Below are positions 10,669 through 21,119 of a stretch of 64,000 nt of DNA, piece by piece. The notes below the pieces were generated by a model. It did no database searches, had not been told where the DNA came from, and worked only from the letters and a program-made list of their open reading frames with translations. The stretch is taken from contig OX621234.1 in assembly GCA_951640165.1 (NCBI GenBank), positions 687,001 through 751,000 of the forward strand. Reading direction: 5' to 3'. Each line of letters starts with the position of its first letter. Within the stretch, counting starts at the first letter, position 1. The DNA comes from Pseudoips prasinana. Taxonomy: Eukaryota > Arthropoda > Insecta > Lepidoptera > Nolidae. The position numbers were made by a program, and so were the translations under genes.

Positions 10669-10895
10669 AAGAGGTATGCAAGAATCTCTTTGACAATAAC
10701 TTAATAAAAGCTAGCTAAATATCATTACTATTATAAAATAAATTTTATAAATGTTTTCATACAATCCGTGTACCTAAATATCTATGTAACTAGAAATAAT
10801 TATATGTACTTAATTATATTACTACAAACATGTTCTGACTATTTACAAACGCTTTTTTAAAGTCTACGTGAATAAATAAAATACCAGTTTGAAAT
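10669..10895 (+). mobile_element. LINE-Z 3' end
   Basis: Carries the block GCTAGCTAAATATCATTA, then AACATGTTCTGACTATTTAC and AAAGTCTACGTGAATAAATA. The same block is found at 16735, 21120, 33898, 38585 and 47643. The AATAAA close to one end sets the orientation. It is probably the 3' UTR of an unidentified LINE, strongly 5'-truncated. Confidence 0.7.
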
Positions 10896-11182
10896 CAATG
10901 CGACATTCTTGATGGGAATTTAATATTTTGATTGTATTTAGCAAATCGATGATCTACACGTTGTTCTTATTCAAAGGCAAATTCTACTCCTTATCTTTTG
11001 TCGTTCATATTCTACCCTGTATACCATTCTATAGTTTCCAATGATATGGTTAATTTCTGCCAACTCATTAAATAAATCACCAACAACTCCGGTGTCCATT
11101 ACCGTGTTAAGGGTTCAATTAAATACCTGTTCGAGTGCGAATCAGTTCCACATGGCTGACTGAAAATTTTAATCATTTATGA

Positions 11183-11359
11183 CTAGCTGTGCCTCTCGGT
11201 TTTATCCGCGATAAACTTTATAAATTATAGCCCATGTGTTAATCCAGTATATCAGCTAACTCCATATCAAATTTTATAAAAATCGCTCCGGTCGTTTAGA
11301 CGTGAAGAAGTAACAAACATACACACTCACAAACTTTCGCCTTTATAATATTAGTGTGA
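11183..11359 (-). mobile_element. Non-autonomous Helitron
   Basis: On the minus strand it begins TCACACTAATATTATAAAGG and ends ...GGCACAGCTAG, flanked by A before TC and T after CTAG, as expected for Helitron insertion between A and T. About 177 bp, non-coding. Related copies lie at 33320, 38003, 53249 and 53491. Confidence 0.75.
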
Positions 11360-11371
11360 TGTGTCCATTTA

Positions 11372-11486
11372 GTGTGTCAATTAACTCCATACCAAATTTT
11401 ATTAAAATCGCTCCAGCCAGCTCTAGAAGTAACAGACATGCACACTCACACACTCACAAACTTTCGCCTTTATAATATTAGTGTGA
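11372..11486 (-). mobile_element. Helitron 5' portion, tandem with the previous copy
   Basis: The same family as 11183-11359 in the same orientation, starting with TCACACTAATATTATAAAGG at 11486. Its 3' end (GCGGG...CTAG) is missing. The arrangement gives two 5' ends and one 3' end in tandem. Confidence 0.65.
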
Positions 11487-11891
11487 TTAACAGACTGTGG
11501 TGTTTTTATTCTACATTAAAAATGTTCCAACGATTATGTCTGAACAGATTGTAGTTAAAAATCTCAATTATTTTTACGGGGCTGTATGCCATTAATGTGT
11601 TAATTTTGTATTTTATATCGACGTAAGTAATCCGTAAGTTGGCCATTAACTCTTTGTATGTGTCACTTGAATAATATAATGGGTCTATAAGTGAAAACTT
11701 GTAATTGGCTCACTGTTTCTAACCTAACGTTATATCAAATTGTATGTAGCTGTAAGCTTTCCATAAAATAAATGAATAATTGAATTACTTTTTGTTTGTC
11801 CATTTAAAGCAATTGACTTCGCAAAAGAAGAACACAAACACACACAACACTCCACAAATAATAAAGAACCACAAAGAAATTATAATCTCAC

Positions 11892-11948
11892 CCCAGTAAC
11901 TCTCGCTGGTTGAATAACACGAGCTTGTCGCGAGAGAACACGCTCCAT
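11892..11948 (-). CDS. Candidate proximal first coding exon of the adenylyl-cyclase-like gene
   Basis: On the minus strand an ATG at 11948 opens MERVLSRQARVIQPARVTG and runs to a donor GGG|GTGAGA at 11892, 19 codons in phase 0. A TAG lies in frame two codons before the ATG, so this ATG would be the start. Phase 0 matches the start of the 8347-8531 exon (VEMLYQRY...). The segment is GC-richer than its flanks. Against it: I do not recognise the peptide, and a second upstream exon at 63832 fits equally. It may be an alternative first exon or a chance frame. Confidence 0.35.
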
Positions 11949-12047
11949 TATTTGCTATGATCTACCAAGACATTGAATACTGTATGTTCAGATTTCAAGA
12001 GCGAAATAATACATAAATATAATATCGCGTCTCAAATCAACTGCATT

Positions 12048-12600
12048 TAGTCCAAGAGCCGGCACGCATTTATGGGTAGGTATTTGAAGCAAGCTGAAAA
12101 CTTGTCCTATAACTCTTCAGACACACCCCAACACGGAACTGCAGACCTGGCTGGCGGGTAGCGGGTCTAAACCAACCCCTAAAGTTTTGATATTTTTTTT
12201 ATCCAAAAAATGTATTTGAGGCAAGCTGAAATGTTGATATGTTGTAGTTTAATGTTTATACAATACATAAATAACATTCTGTCAAAATTTCAAGTTGCCT
12301 CAAATCATTTTTTCGATTTTTTTGCAAAATATTTTTGCACACGCCTGGCAGTGCTAAAGACCCGACAGAATCGCCTATCTTTTTTTTGGATTGTATAAAC
12401 ATTAAACTACAACATATCAAAATTTCACATACATACTTATTTAGTTTAAAAAAAAAATCAATAATGGTTTAGACCCGCTACCCGCCTGCCAGGTCTGCAG
12501 TTCCGTGTTGGCACAGTTGGGGTGTGTCTGAAGAGTTATAGGACAAGTTTTCAGCTTGCCTCAAATACCTACTCAAAAATGCGTGCCAGCTCTCCTACTA
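12048..12600. mobile_element. Foldback MITE with long inverted repeats
   Basis: The left end TAGTCCAAGAGCCGGCACGC and the complement of the right end TAGTAGGAGAGCTGGCACGC start arms of about 120 bp that run through GGACAAGTTTTCAGCTTGCC and AGACCCGCTACCCGCC. The inner part holds a second inverted pair (GTTGTAGTTTAATGTTTATA near 12241 and its complement near 12392). ATT occurs outside both ends (12045-12047 and 12601-12603), a possible 3-bp duplication. There is no transposase; superfamily unassigned. Confidence 0.75.
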
Positions 12601-13369
12601 ATTTGTAGACCTTCCGCAGAGGTTAAGGGCGACTTATGTTCATATATGACTTATGTTAATATCGCTCTATTTCTGGTTTAGATTTGCAAATGCTTTCCGC
12701 ATGTGATTGGATCGGAGTTTATTTATTCTATTGTTCAGTTGCAGTTTACAGGAAATGTTTAACATTAGTTACAAAGTAAAGTATAATAAGCAAGTACAGT
12801 CGTTAAGCTATACACCCTGAGCGGAATAAAGGTTAAAGTTACTATTGTCACGATATCAGCGTGTGCTACCGAAGTTTCGCCATGTAACGTGGGTGGAAAA
12901 CTCACTAATTTGACATTTATCCAAATTACATTTTTTTTTTATAATTCACAGTATTCATAGTAATTAATAATGTTAAATTTATCTAAAGTTATTATATTTA
13001 CCTTTTATATAATTTAAGATTGGTATAAGAAATATATTTGCAACACCCTAACAGGGTTCATGTTTGACACAAATTATGTACATCAACACCAATTGTAACA
13101 CATGAATGCAATAAAGAACTTGAATTACACTTGTTTGCAATTAAGAACGTGTTGTTTAATTTTCTATAAGACCAATAAATCAATATTAAGTTACAAAAGG
13201 AAGTTAATAGCAGTTTTGATGAAACTTTGATTTAAAATAATGTTAAAATTATTTAGAAGTGTGTTGAAGATAATAATTGTATCTACCTTAGCAAATATAT
13301 TTTTTTAACCGTAAAAAAATAACGATAAGAGTGGTTTAAGTTTTTTAAACTCATAATTATATTATATTC
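12601..13369. other. No feature seen
   Basis: AT-rich sequence with a small GC-richer patch at about 12820-12900. No support for coding or repeats. Confidence 0.4.
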
Positions 13370-13800
13370 GACGGGTTGGTTATTTGTGTGCATGAACTTG
13401 TCTGTTTGTCCTGAATCTGAGTACATATGTATTTTATTATTATTTTTAAAAACAACGCCCGCACTAGGAAATCTATACCCTGTATCGCGGGGTACTTTAC
13501 AAACATATAATAGACGGACATAAATTAAATCCAGACTCAGAACAACTATTTATGGATCACATAAATAGTTGTCCGGCACTCGGCAATAGTTGTCACACAC
13601 CGGACTCGAACCCGCGGCACAAAGTGGCGAGGCGACTGTCTTAGCCGCTGCGCCACACGTGCAGTTAGTAGTAAATTATCTATATAAGTATGTATTTACA
13701 AAAGAAAAGTAGTATATCAGTTATCTGGTTTCCATAATAGAAGCTCTGCTTAGTTTGGGATCAGATGGCCGTGTGTGAATAATGTCCCAGGATATTATTA
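13370..13800 (+). mobile_element. SINE-B copy split by a SINE-C insertion
   Basis: The left part (13370-13436) starts GACGGGTTGG, lacks most of the tRNA head, and continues TTTGTGTGCATGAACTTGTC. The right part resumes at about 13676 with TTATCTATATAAGTATG and ends CCCAGGATATTATTATAA. Between them lies a minus-strand SINE-C. SINE-B must therefore be older than this SINE-C insertion. Confidence 0.75.
13437..13668 (-). mobile_element. SINE-C, most complete copy
   Basis: On the minus strand: A-box region TGTGGCGCAGCGGCTAAGAC, B box GGGTTCGAGTCC, then a stem-loop in which CAACTATTTATGTGATCC faces a complementary CATAAATAGTTG, then CTGAGTCTGGATTTAATT and CGCGATACAGGG. The tail is TAAAAATAATAATAA. 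About 230 bp. It sits inside SINE-B. Confidence 0.8.
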
Positions 13801-14410
13801 TAATTATTCTGTTTACAGTTTTAAGACCATCAAAAAGTATTTGTCAACCATTTCTACTGCTAAGGTACTAACTTATTATTATAACACAAGACTTCATTTT
13901 ATAAAGTAAAACCGCTGTAAACTTGAGACTTCGCTTCCAGAATTCCGTTTAAAGTTAATTATCTCGAGAACTAGAAGATTGAACGAAATCCTTCATATTC
14001 CCGAGTTACGGTTTGGACAGAAAGCAAATTTAATTGATTCAACTCTTTGTTATTTTAAGAGGGTAGCGAAGTTGTACGAGGGTAATGAAAATACGGTTAA
14101 AATTAAACTCATACCTAACTGTGTTTTTAAGGAAAAATTTTAATGTTATAAATACGTTTGGAAGCCTTCTAAAATTCTACAAACGCCCAAGAAACTTTTA
14201 GAAAAAGTAATACATTTCGCAAAAATATACTAATTGCATTAACATTTCTGGGGTTGCTGCTAACACGATTATTATTTTTATTACATCGGTTGCTTTCAAT
14301 TAACACCAAAATTAATATTTGCTTTAAATAATATTACAAAAACTATGCCCAAATATACAAAGTGGCCGAAGAGTTGACGTTCAAACGTAAAATTTTGACA
14401 CTTTATTAAT
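13801..14410. other. No gene; contains a block resembling a hairpin arm
   Basis: AT-rich. At 14374-14394 the sequence GACGTTCAAACGTAAAATTT closely matches the right arm of the hairpin at 15283-15303, about 900 bp away on the far side of the R1-like LINE insertion. Confidence 0.4.
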
Positions 14411-14568
14411 ATGAGGGGCATCGAAGCAGCATACCCGCGACCCCGGGGCACCTACCATCAGGCGCCATCAGAAGTCAACGGCAGGTAAGTTTTAGTCGGT
14501 GCGAGTCCGACATACCCACCCGGAGACACTTTTTGCGGGTGGCATGCATAAGCATTCCCCCTGTCTTA
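14411..14568. repeat. Second copy of the GC-rich repeat seen at 7628-7975
   Basis: Shares CATCAGGCGCCATC, GAGTCCGACATACCCACC and GCGGGTGGCATGCATA with the right part of 7628-7975. Shorter and without the left half. Confidence 0.6.
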
Positions 14569-14667
14569 CCAAAAAAAGATATAATTTACGAAAAAAGTCA
14601 TAAAAAAATTATATCTCGAAAACTACGCATAATCGTAGAACATACATGGGGGTGTTTCGGATACTCC

Positions 14668-15252
14668 TCATCATAAAGTATTTTTTTTTATACGGGACTA
14701 GTCCCTCCCTCTTACCCACAACTGCAATTCCTGTAAGCCAGGATCAACAGTGGCACACAATGAAATGACACTGAGCGGTGAAGCTCAGGCATGTCCCGGG
14801 GAATCGCTTTAACTGTCTTGGATCCCGCAACGAGTTTAATCACAAAGAGGAAAAGGAGGAGTCAGAAAATGAATACTTCCACTTCCCTCCAGAGCAAAGC
14901 GGGTGACAGAATGATGTAAACAGGCTATAGCCTCATAAAATGAGAGATTTGCAACAAGAGAAGCCAGCTGCAAAAGCACCGCGGATCAATTTAGGGGTCC
15001 TATGTGAGCTGTTATATTTGATTCCAATAGTAGGTATGGCAAAAGCGTTTAAACGCACGGAAGTTGTTCCTTGTTGCCACAAGATCCGTATAATAAACTA
15101 CTCCAGATATTGGCTGCAAGCTGTTTAACATAATATCTCGCTGATTTTGCCAGAGATCACACTCCCAAAGGATGTGGTGAGCAGTTTGTTCATATTCGTT
15201 ACTGGAAGTTGAGCACAGACAGATTGGTGAAGATACTATCATCATAAAGTAT
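14668..15252 (-). mobile_element. R1-like LINE insertion with 14-bp target duplication
   Basis: The element itself spans about 14682-15238. TCATCATAAAGTAT occurs perfectly at 14668-14681 and at 15239-15252, a clear target site duplication. On the minus strand the 5' part encodes the zinc-knuckle-like end of ORF2 (ICLCSTSSNEYEQTAHHILW, then ECDLW). A UTR follows with GAAGCTCAGGC read as its complement and a T-rich (A-rich on minus) end at 14682. It is 5'-truncated and closely related to 39474-40435. Confidence 0.85.
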
Positions 15253-15253
15253 C

Positions 15254-15303
15254 TAAATTTTGCGTTTGAACGTCAACGCCTCGACGTTCAAACGCAAAAT
15301 TTA
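15254..15303. repeat. Perfect hairpin, 21-bp arms
   Basis: The left arm TAAATTTTGCGTTTGAACGT plus C (15254-15274) is the exact complement of 15283-15303. The loop is AACGCCTC. It begins one base after the target duplication of the R1-like LINE, at that element's 5' side. Confidence 0.85.
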
Positions 15304-16371
15304 TATGTATATAATTAAACAATACCGAACAATTTTTAAAAATAAGTCTGTCCCAACACACGACTAATTTCGTGGTACAAAAGATATGCCGTACGTACTT
15401 AGATGTTGGTAAAACGTGTTCTAATATTGGAAATGTTGGAAGTCGTATTACGGCGGCACGGAGCCAGGGGGACATAAGCTCGGAATAGCCTACAATGGGC
15501 TTTAAGCGGCTTCCTCGGAAATGATTCGGAAATACTTACCGACCATAAATTACCTTTTTATTGTGAGACATTTTTCAGAAATAATTGGAGAACGGCAAGC
15601 CGTCTTGTGCTCACTTAGCGTGACACTTGTGTCGCTGTGACACTTGCGCCGCTGCGAACGAAAACGTTAAGTGGCTTGTTAACACCACTCTCAGAGCGAA
15701 GTGAGCGTTTTGCGAATTGGGACCTCATATTATGTTTGTGAACTTAAATATCTGCTCATAAACAGTCTTTCAATGCTTAGCTGGTTTTAATTAAGTAAAT
15801 AATAATAATAACTTATGCCATTACTTTCTGGCGTAAAATGGCATCGTCGTTGTTTTAGTGAATTTGTTCGTTGGTAAAGCATGTCAATTATTTTCGGTAA
15901 CGAAATTTCAGAAGCTATTCTTAACTTTTAAAACTTGCTATGGAATTAATTTAAATAAAATCCTTAAAATATTTATTAGAACTTTTTTTTAACACACGAT
16001 TTATTTTATTTATCCTTTACAAATTCTTTATTTATCCTTAATCATATGTTATAAATTGCCTAATTCTTCGGAAGGTTCTTCCCCGTTTGTTTGTGGCGAA
16101 TGTCCTCTGTGTACCAGTGCTGTATATAGGCCGTTCAAGCCTAAGCGTTAAAAGTCGAGGGTTTTTTCACAGAACCATTTTTGTGTAAAAATGTAGTTCT
16201 TTTTTTGGAGTCAAGCGGTTAAAGGACTATCCTCTTAAGCTCTCGGTTGTCATGAAGACATCTACGATAGTCGTTATAGTTAGTGAGGGGCCACATAGAG
16301 TTTATAAAATTGGTATAAACATCTTCATTATTCGTTCCTAATAGGTTAAGATATCACATAGCGGTCGCTTC
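15304..16371. other. No gene seen
   Basis: Moderately AT-rich sequence. A GC-richer patch at about 15590-15720 includes near-duplicated phrases (GACACTTGTGTCGCTGTGAC). No convincing coding or repeat assignment. Confidence 0.4.
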
Positions 16372-16500
16372 CCAGGGTAGGTATCTCGAACATCTGAGAC
16401 ATGACGTAAAAGGTGGACACCGAAGCAGCATACCCGCGTTCCCAGGGTGCCTTCCATTAGGCGCCAAGGTAAGTCCACGGCAGGTTAGGTTTACTCATAA
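16372..16500. repeat. Third, partial copy of the 7628-7975 repeat
   Basis: Starts CCCAGGGTAGGTATCTCGAA and contains AGGCGCCAAGGTAAGTCCAC. It corresponds to the middle of the family and lacks the GCGGGTGGCATGC end. Confidence 0.55.
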
Positions 16501-16734
16501 AGAGATATCAGTCGATTGATTAATTCTCGTAGATAGTCGCGCCAAATAGTACTGCAATCCGAGCCTAACATAAATGAGGGAATAATCAAAGGAGTAGATA
16601 AAGCGCCAACTCTTTAGGGCAATATCATCCAGCCAGAACCATACAATTGAAGTTGCTGACAGAAATCATTAATACGTTAAAACCAAAATTCATTTCTAAA
16701 TAACTGCAATTAGTATAAAAGGGTAATATATACG

Positions 16735-17032
16735 ACCGTTGTTATTAACACAAGGTCCGTCATAATAATACCTTAATATAGACAGAAACCATTGACAATA
16801 TGTAGTAAAAATATTAGACTTAAACTAGATAATTAAACATAATCTCTTGACAATAACTTGATACGAGCTAGCTAAATATCATTGCTATAATAAAATAAAT
16901 TATATAAATGTTTTCATACAATGTGTACCTAAATATCTATGTTTTTAGAAATAATAATGTATACAACTATATTACTAAAAACATGTTCTGACTATTTACA
17001 AGCGATTTTTTAAAGTCTACGTGAATAAAAAA
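16735..17032 (+). mobile_element. LINE-Z 3' end
   Basis: Starts at ...TTATTAACACAAGGTCCGTC and runs to AAAGTCTACGTGAATAAA. Collinear with 21120-21548 over its whole length and 5'-truncated relative to it. Confidence 0.75.
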
Positions 17033-17359
17033 AAACTCTTTTGATAGCTATTAATAAACACCTATTGCAAATAAATCGAGGAGATTTACATTTGTGTACA
17101 GATTAACCCCGCATCCGTATGCTCTTAGATGGCTATTGAAAGTAGTATAGTACAGCTTCTTAGTGATTTCAGAAATGGGTTGTGAGTTAGCGTGTAGCCT
17201 TCGGGCTGTACCACGGTAATAAGCTACTTGTTAGACTCGCAGACATTATTTATCATTACTCTTCTATATGTTGGATATCGTTATCTATATTCATACTAAG
17301 GAAAATTCCGAATGACCCAACAACGACCAAAACACACATTTTTACAGTACCTTCCTACA

Positions 17360-17515
17360 TTTTATTTATTTATTTAAACTTTATGCACATATAGGTACAA
17401 AGGCGGACTTAATGCCTAAGGCATTTTCTCCCAGTCAACCTTAAGGTGGTGCAGAGATAATTAGATAGGTACATTAGGTACAGATATTGTAGATCTTTAT
17501 ACATTCATGTATAAA
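17360..17515 (-). mobile_element. LINE-W 3' UTR fragment
   Basis: TTTATTTATTTATTTAAACT followed by GGTACAAAGGCGGACTTAAT and GGTGGTGCAGAGATAATTAG matches 54060-54200 almost base for base. There the same sequence is the 3' UTR of a LINE with a surviving ORF. No coding part remains here. Confidence 0.75.
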
Positions 17516-17994
17516 GCTAATGCAATAGACAAAAAAATTTAAAAGTCTATAATCCATCAGTCATTTTTCCCATAAATAAGCCGATGGAACTTCTACATCG
17601 GAAGAGTGTTAGCAAGGTACTCCTAAATTTGATCTGCCAGTGTTCATCGTTCGTAGCTTAACGGTAGAGCGCCTATCGCAGTCGGTAGATGGTGCTGGTT
17701 GATACCGTCCAGACCATCAAATTCATAATTTCCATTTTGAGCTAACGGGCATATGGCTAACAGTTTTATTTGTGTATTTTCATTAGTATAAAATTGCCTT
17801 TTATTGATTTTTGATTGATTCATAATGCTAGATGTTAAAAAAATGCAATAAAAGTCAAAATATATACCTGAAAGTAACATTTTAAAAATCAAGCTCACAT
17901 TTTATAAGTGATTGAATAATAAAAGCTACTATCTATTGTTAATTATAAGAGAGTCTAAAACAGCAAACATACACAAACATAGGAACACTATTAA
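17516..17994. other. No gene; weak tRNA-like patch
   Basis: At 17645-17700 GTAGCTTAACGGTAGAGC resembles a tRNA A box, but the B-box position reads GGTTGATACC and no cloverleaf can be drawn. The rest is AT-rich. Confidence 0.35.
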
Positions 17995-18035
17995 TACATC
18001 GGTAAGCTTTTCTTACTGAAAAGCTTACCGACGTA
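17995..18035. repeat. Near-perfect hairpin, 18-bp arms
   Basis: TACATCGGTAAGCTTTTC and GAAAAGCTTACCGACGTA pair with one mismatch around the loop TTACT. Not inside any element recognised here. Confidence 0.8.
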
Positions 18036-18256
18036 TATATTATAAAAGATATATGTACAAGCAAAAGGCAGTAAGTCCCCGCCAACATTACATAGCTATA
18101 ATTTCAGTTACTTATTCCGTTTTTGGCTCAGGAGGATCAAGTGAAATATACATTTTGTAAATATTCTTCAACCTCTTGGTTCAGAGACCAACTATAATTT
18201 GTATATTGAGTAAGAAAAGTTAGAAAGCCTATTCTACAGATTAGGTAAAAATTTTA

Positions 18257-18425
18257 TCTACTATATAAAAATAAGTCGGGTTTTCCTTCCTGACGCTATA
18301 ACTCCAGAACGCACGAACCGATTTCCACGGTTTTGCATTCGTTGGAAAGGTCTCGGGCTCCGTGAGGTTTATAGCAAAGAAAATTTATAAAATTTAACGC
18401 GGGTAACACCGCGGGGCACAGGTAG
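18257..18425 (+). mobile_element. Non-autonomous Helitron (169 bp)
   Basis: Starts TCTACTATATAAAAATAAGT after an A and ends GCGGGGCACAGGTAG before a T. The GC-rich 3' hairpin region (GCGGGTAACACCGCGGG) is present. By eye it is identical to 35493-35661 except for one base in the terminal CTAG, which here reads GTAG. Confidence 0.8.
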
Positions 18426-18455
18426 TTATAAATAAATAAATATCCTATAATATCA

Positions 18456-18619
18456 AGAAAGGGCAAGTCAGAAGTACCCTAAACCGGCGAGCATGTATGA
18501 AGAATATAATGCCAGTAATCGAGGCAAAAGACGTGTGCAAAGATCGTGACAGATGGAAATCCGTTGTCTCTGCCTACCCCTATGGGAAACAGGCGTGAGT
18601 CTATGTATGTATGTATGTA
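18456..18619 (+). mobile_element. LINE-V 3' end
   Basis: Contains AACCGGCGAGCATGTATGAA and the terminal part ending in (TATG)n. The 5' side is truncated compared with 30822-31050. A minus-strand SINE-B is joined directly to its ATGT tail. Confidence 0.75.
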
Positions 18620-18861
18620 AATATCCTAGGACATTATTCACACACGGCCATCTGATCCCAAGACCAATCACCAATCAGACCGTGTACTATGGAAAACGGA
18701 TAATTTATACTACTTTTCTTTTGTAAATACATCCTTATATAGATAATTACACCCAGACTTAGGACCAACAGATATGATCGTGCACACAAATAGCTGTCCT
18801 GGGTGGGAATCGAATCCACGACTTGCTGCGTGAAAGGCAAGCATCTGCCAAGCGGCCCGTC
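18620..18861 (-). mobile_element. SINE-B copy
   Basis: On the minus strand the head contains GGCAGATGCTTGCCTTTCAC and the B box GGATTCGATTCCC. The body and the CCTAGGATATT-type end follow. Several substitutions in the A-box region suggest an old copy. Confidence 0.75.
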
Positions 18862-19439
18862 TATTTTGAATGAGGGCCTTCATCTCGCTATCTGTATATC
18901 ATCATAAGAAATTCAACAAGTACAGCAACTTCTAGAAGATGTAGTTGCACGTGAAATTTGTATTTTCTGTTAGGAATCTTTTTATAAATGCTTTTTAGGG
19001 ACAGTGTTATTACATTAAACTATAACAAAGCGTGGGCGGCTTTCCAGATCTAAATAATAATTTACTTCTGGTCGAAGTTATAAAACAAGAAGATTGTTAT
19101 AAAATTGATATATAAAACAATAATACACAAATAAATACGTAAAAAACAGAGCTCCCTACCGGCGGGGTTATACGCTCTAGGTCGCCGGTGGTCAGGGCGA
19201 CAGAGTGAGGAACCTCCTCACGATGCGTGCCGTTCCCATAATGGCCGCCTTCTTATTGTTATTATTTAATATTGTTACTGACTTTCACATTTTTCTTATT
19301 TATATAAATCTCTGTGAAATTTTATTATTAGGAAATTAAACTTGTAAGTGTTTTGGAAATAACATCTGATAGCTTGTAAGATAACATGAATAAGTAAATA
19401 TAAAATAATTGATGTCGTTATAAACCAAGATACCTATAT
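18862..19439. other. No gene; GC-rich patch
   Basis: A GC-rich island at about 19146-19250 (CTACCGGCGGGGTTATACGC...) stands in AT-rich sequence. It has no second copy in the window and no open frame, so its nature is unknown. Confidence 0.35.
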
Positions 19440-19765
19440 AGTGTTCTGAGGAATTGTTCGTACTTAATCCTCGGGAGGGCTGTGCCGGACGCCACGATCC
19501 GCCAGATGTGGAGATTTAATCCATATTACCTGGATAATTGATGGCCTACCACCCTGGATTCGCTAGAAAAAATATTGATGTACAATACCACTCCGTGGGA
19601 TCCAATATCGACGGAGGTATTACCAAACCGGTATGACGTAGCAACCTTCCAGAAGCGAGTCTATTTCTTTCAACGCACTAGCAGCCCTTCTGGTGTTGCG
19701 AATGTCCAGGGGCGGCGGTGATCACTTATCAGGTTACCCGCTTACTCATTTCTATTAAATATATA
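19440..19765 (+). mobile_element. LINE ORF2 C-terminal relic
   Basis: The plus strand reads, across stops and frame shifts, WDPISTEVLPNRYDVATFQ then KRVYFFQRT...GVANVQGRR followed by a stop. 'PxxY(D)xxxFKxxVxxxL...GRR' is a common LINE ORF2 ending in Lepidoptera. A short 3' UTR follows. Clade not assigned. Confidence 0.5.
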
Positions 19766-19961
19766 AAAAATAACCTGACTACTATTGATATATCTAGAAA
19801 CAATATATAGTCCGATTCGGGAAAGGTTCTCGAGAGGATATGGTATTTTACTACTGCTAGACTAACGATACATTATACGTGTCATTGGAGTGTTAGCACC
19901 CATGTGTTAAATATTCTAAAGTACAGGTTTATCTACATCAGACACCAATCTTTGTAAAATG

Positions 19962-20091
19962 TACAGAGGCCAGCACATCAAGCTACCCCAATCTGTCAAA
20001 TTTCCCCAGTTGAAAGTCATTTTGTGACAAAGTTGAAAACCTATAAAATAAGTTTGACAGATTGGGGTAGTTGGATGCGCTAGCGTCTGTA
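19962..20091. mobile_element. Tc1/mariner-like MITE, second copy
   Basis: Termini CAGAGGCCAGCACATCAAGC (19964) and the complement ending at 20089, with TA on both outer sides. Same family as 5421-5556, with an interior differing by small indels. Confidence 0.75.
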
Positions 20092-20218
20092 CGACCTACT
20101 AAGATACCATGTTATTTAATTTAGTTTTTTTGTTATTGTATTAGACTTTACTGCTACATTGTGAATTTGAAATATTGGACTTAATAATAAAAAACAGAGG
20201 CTATTTTGATAGTAATAT

Positions 20219-20284
20219 AATTATTAGCATATTTTATAGCTAAATAAGTATCTAGTTACTTAGCTAGTAAAAATGCTAATAATT
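20219..20284. ncRNA. Imperfect hairpin of pre-miRNA size (candidate only)
   Basis: The 25-nt arms (AATTATTAGCATATTTTATA... and complement) pair with a few mismatches around a 16-nt loop, 66 nt in total. The size and bulges fit a microRNA precursor, but AT-rich fold-back DNA without transcription would look the same. Confidence 0.25.
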
Positions 20285-21119
20285 TATTGTTTCTGCGATG
20301 TCTATCTATAGGATCTTATTATTGTATAACGATTTATATAGTCAACGGCAAAAGTATAAGATCAAAATCAGAGAATACTAAGTATCATGTTACTTAAACG
20401 GGGCGGCAGTAGCATTAGTGTAAACGGCCTACGATCCAAGTTACAAAACTTTTGGTCCCGGAAAAAGGCAGAAAAATACTCACGTAAAAGAAAAGATCAT
20501 GTTTCCCATACTCTCGTATAATTAACCTTAGTAATTTCTTTTGTAATTATATCGTGGGGAAAACATCTATAGTTAAGGATATAAATATTATTGTTATTGA
20601 TTACGGCGGAGCTAGCAGGAGAGTTATAATTAGCTACGGATTATATTCCGAGAAGCCTCTTTGGCCTGCGGCGTTGTAAATCAAAAGGACTTGTTTTGAC
20701 CCCACCCTGAAGTTTAGCGTGATATTTATAGGACCTTGGTAGTCTCCTAGATCTTATAGTATAGTGTGCCATACCGATTAAAAAAATCGAGATACCGTGC
20801 TTTCCTCAGTACTAATCTAAGAACTAGAGATGTATAAAACTGTTTATTTTAAAGGAAATTTTATAATAAAAAAAAAACTGATATTGTATAAAAGATACGT
20901 ACGCCCGTACTTCAGTGATAACGAAAGGTACTAACTCCTAAATTAACTATATTAATTCATTTGTCCTTCCATTTGCCAGTTCCAGTCTCTCGCCATCATA
21001 AGATCTGCTTGATGATATCATAATTCAGATTCAGACAACCGATCGAGCATATATTGTGTTTGCCCACTAAATAATTACTCTAATTGGACCAAATCCCGTG
21101 TTCATGCCCGCTTGAGTAT
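20285..21119. other. No gene seen
   Basis: AT-rich, with a GC-richer patch near 20640-20720. No element recognised. Confidence 0.4.

Noticed and set aside
17645..17705. tRNA-like sequence GTAGCTTAACGGTAGAGC
   Set aside because: The B-box position is GGTTGATACC and no cloverleaf or acceptor stem can be drawn. At most a SINE-head relic.
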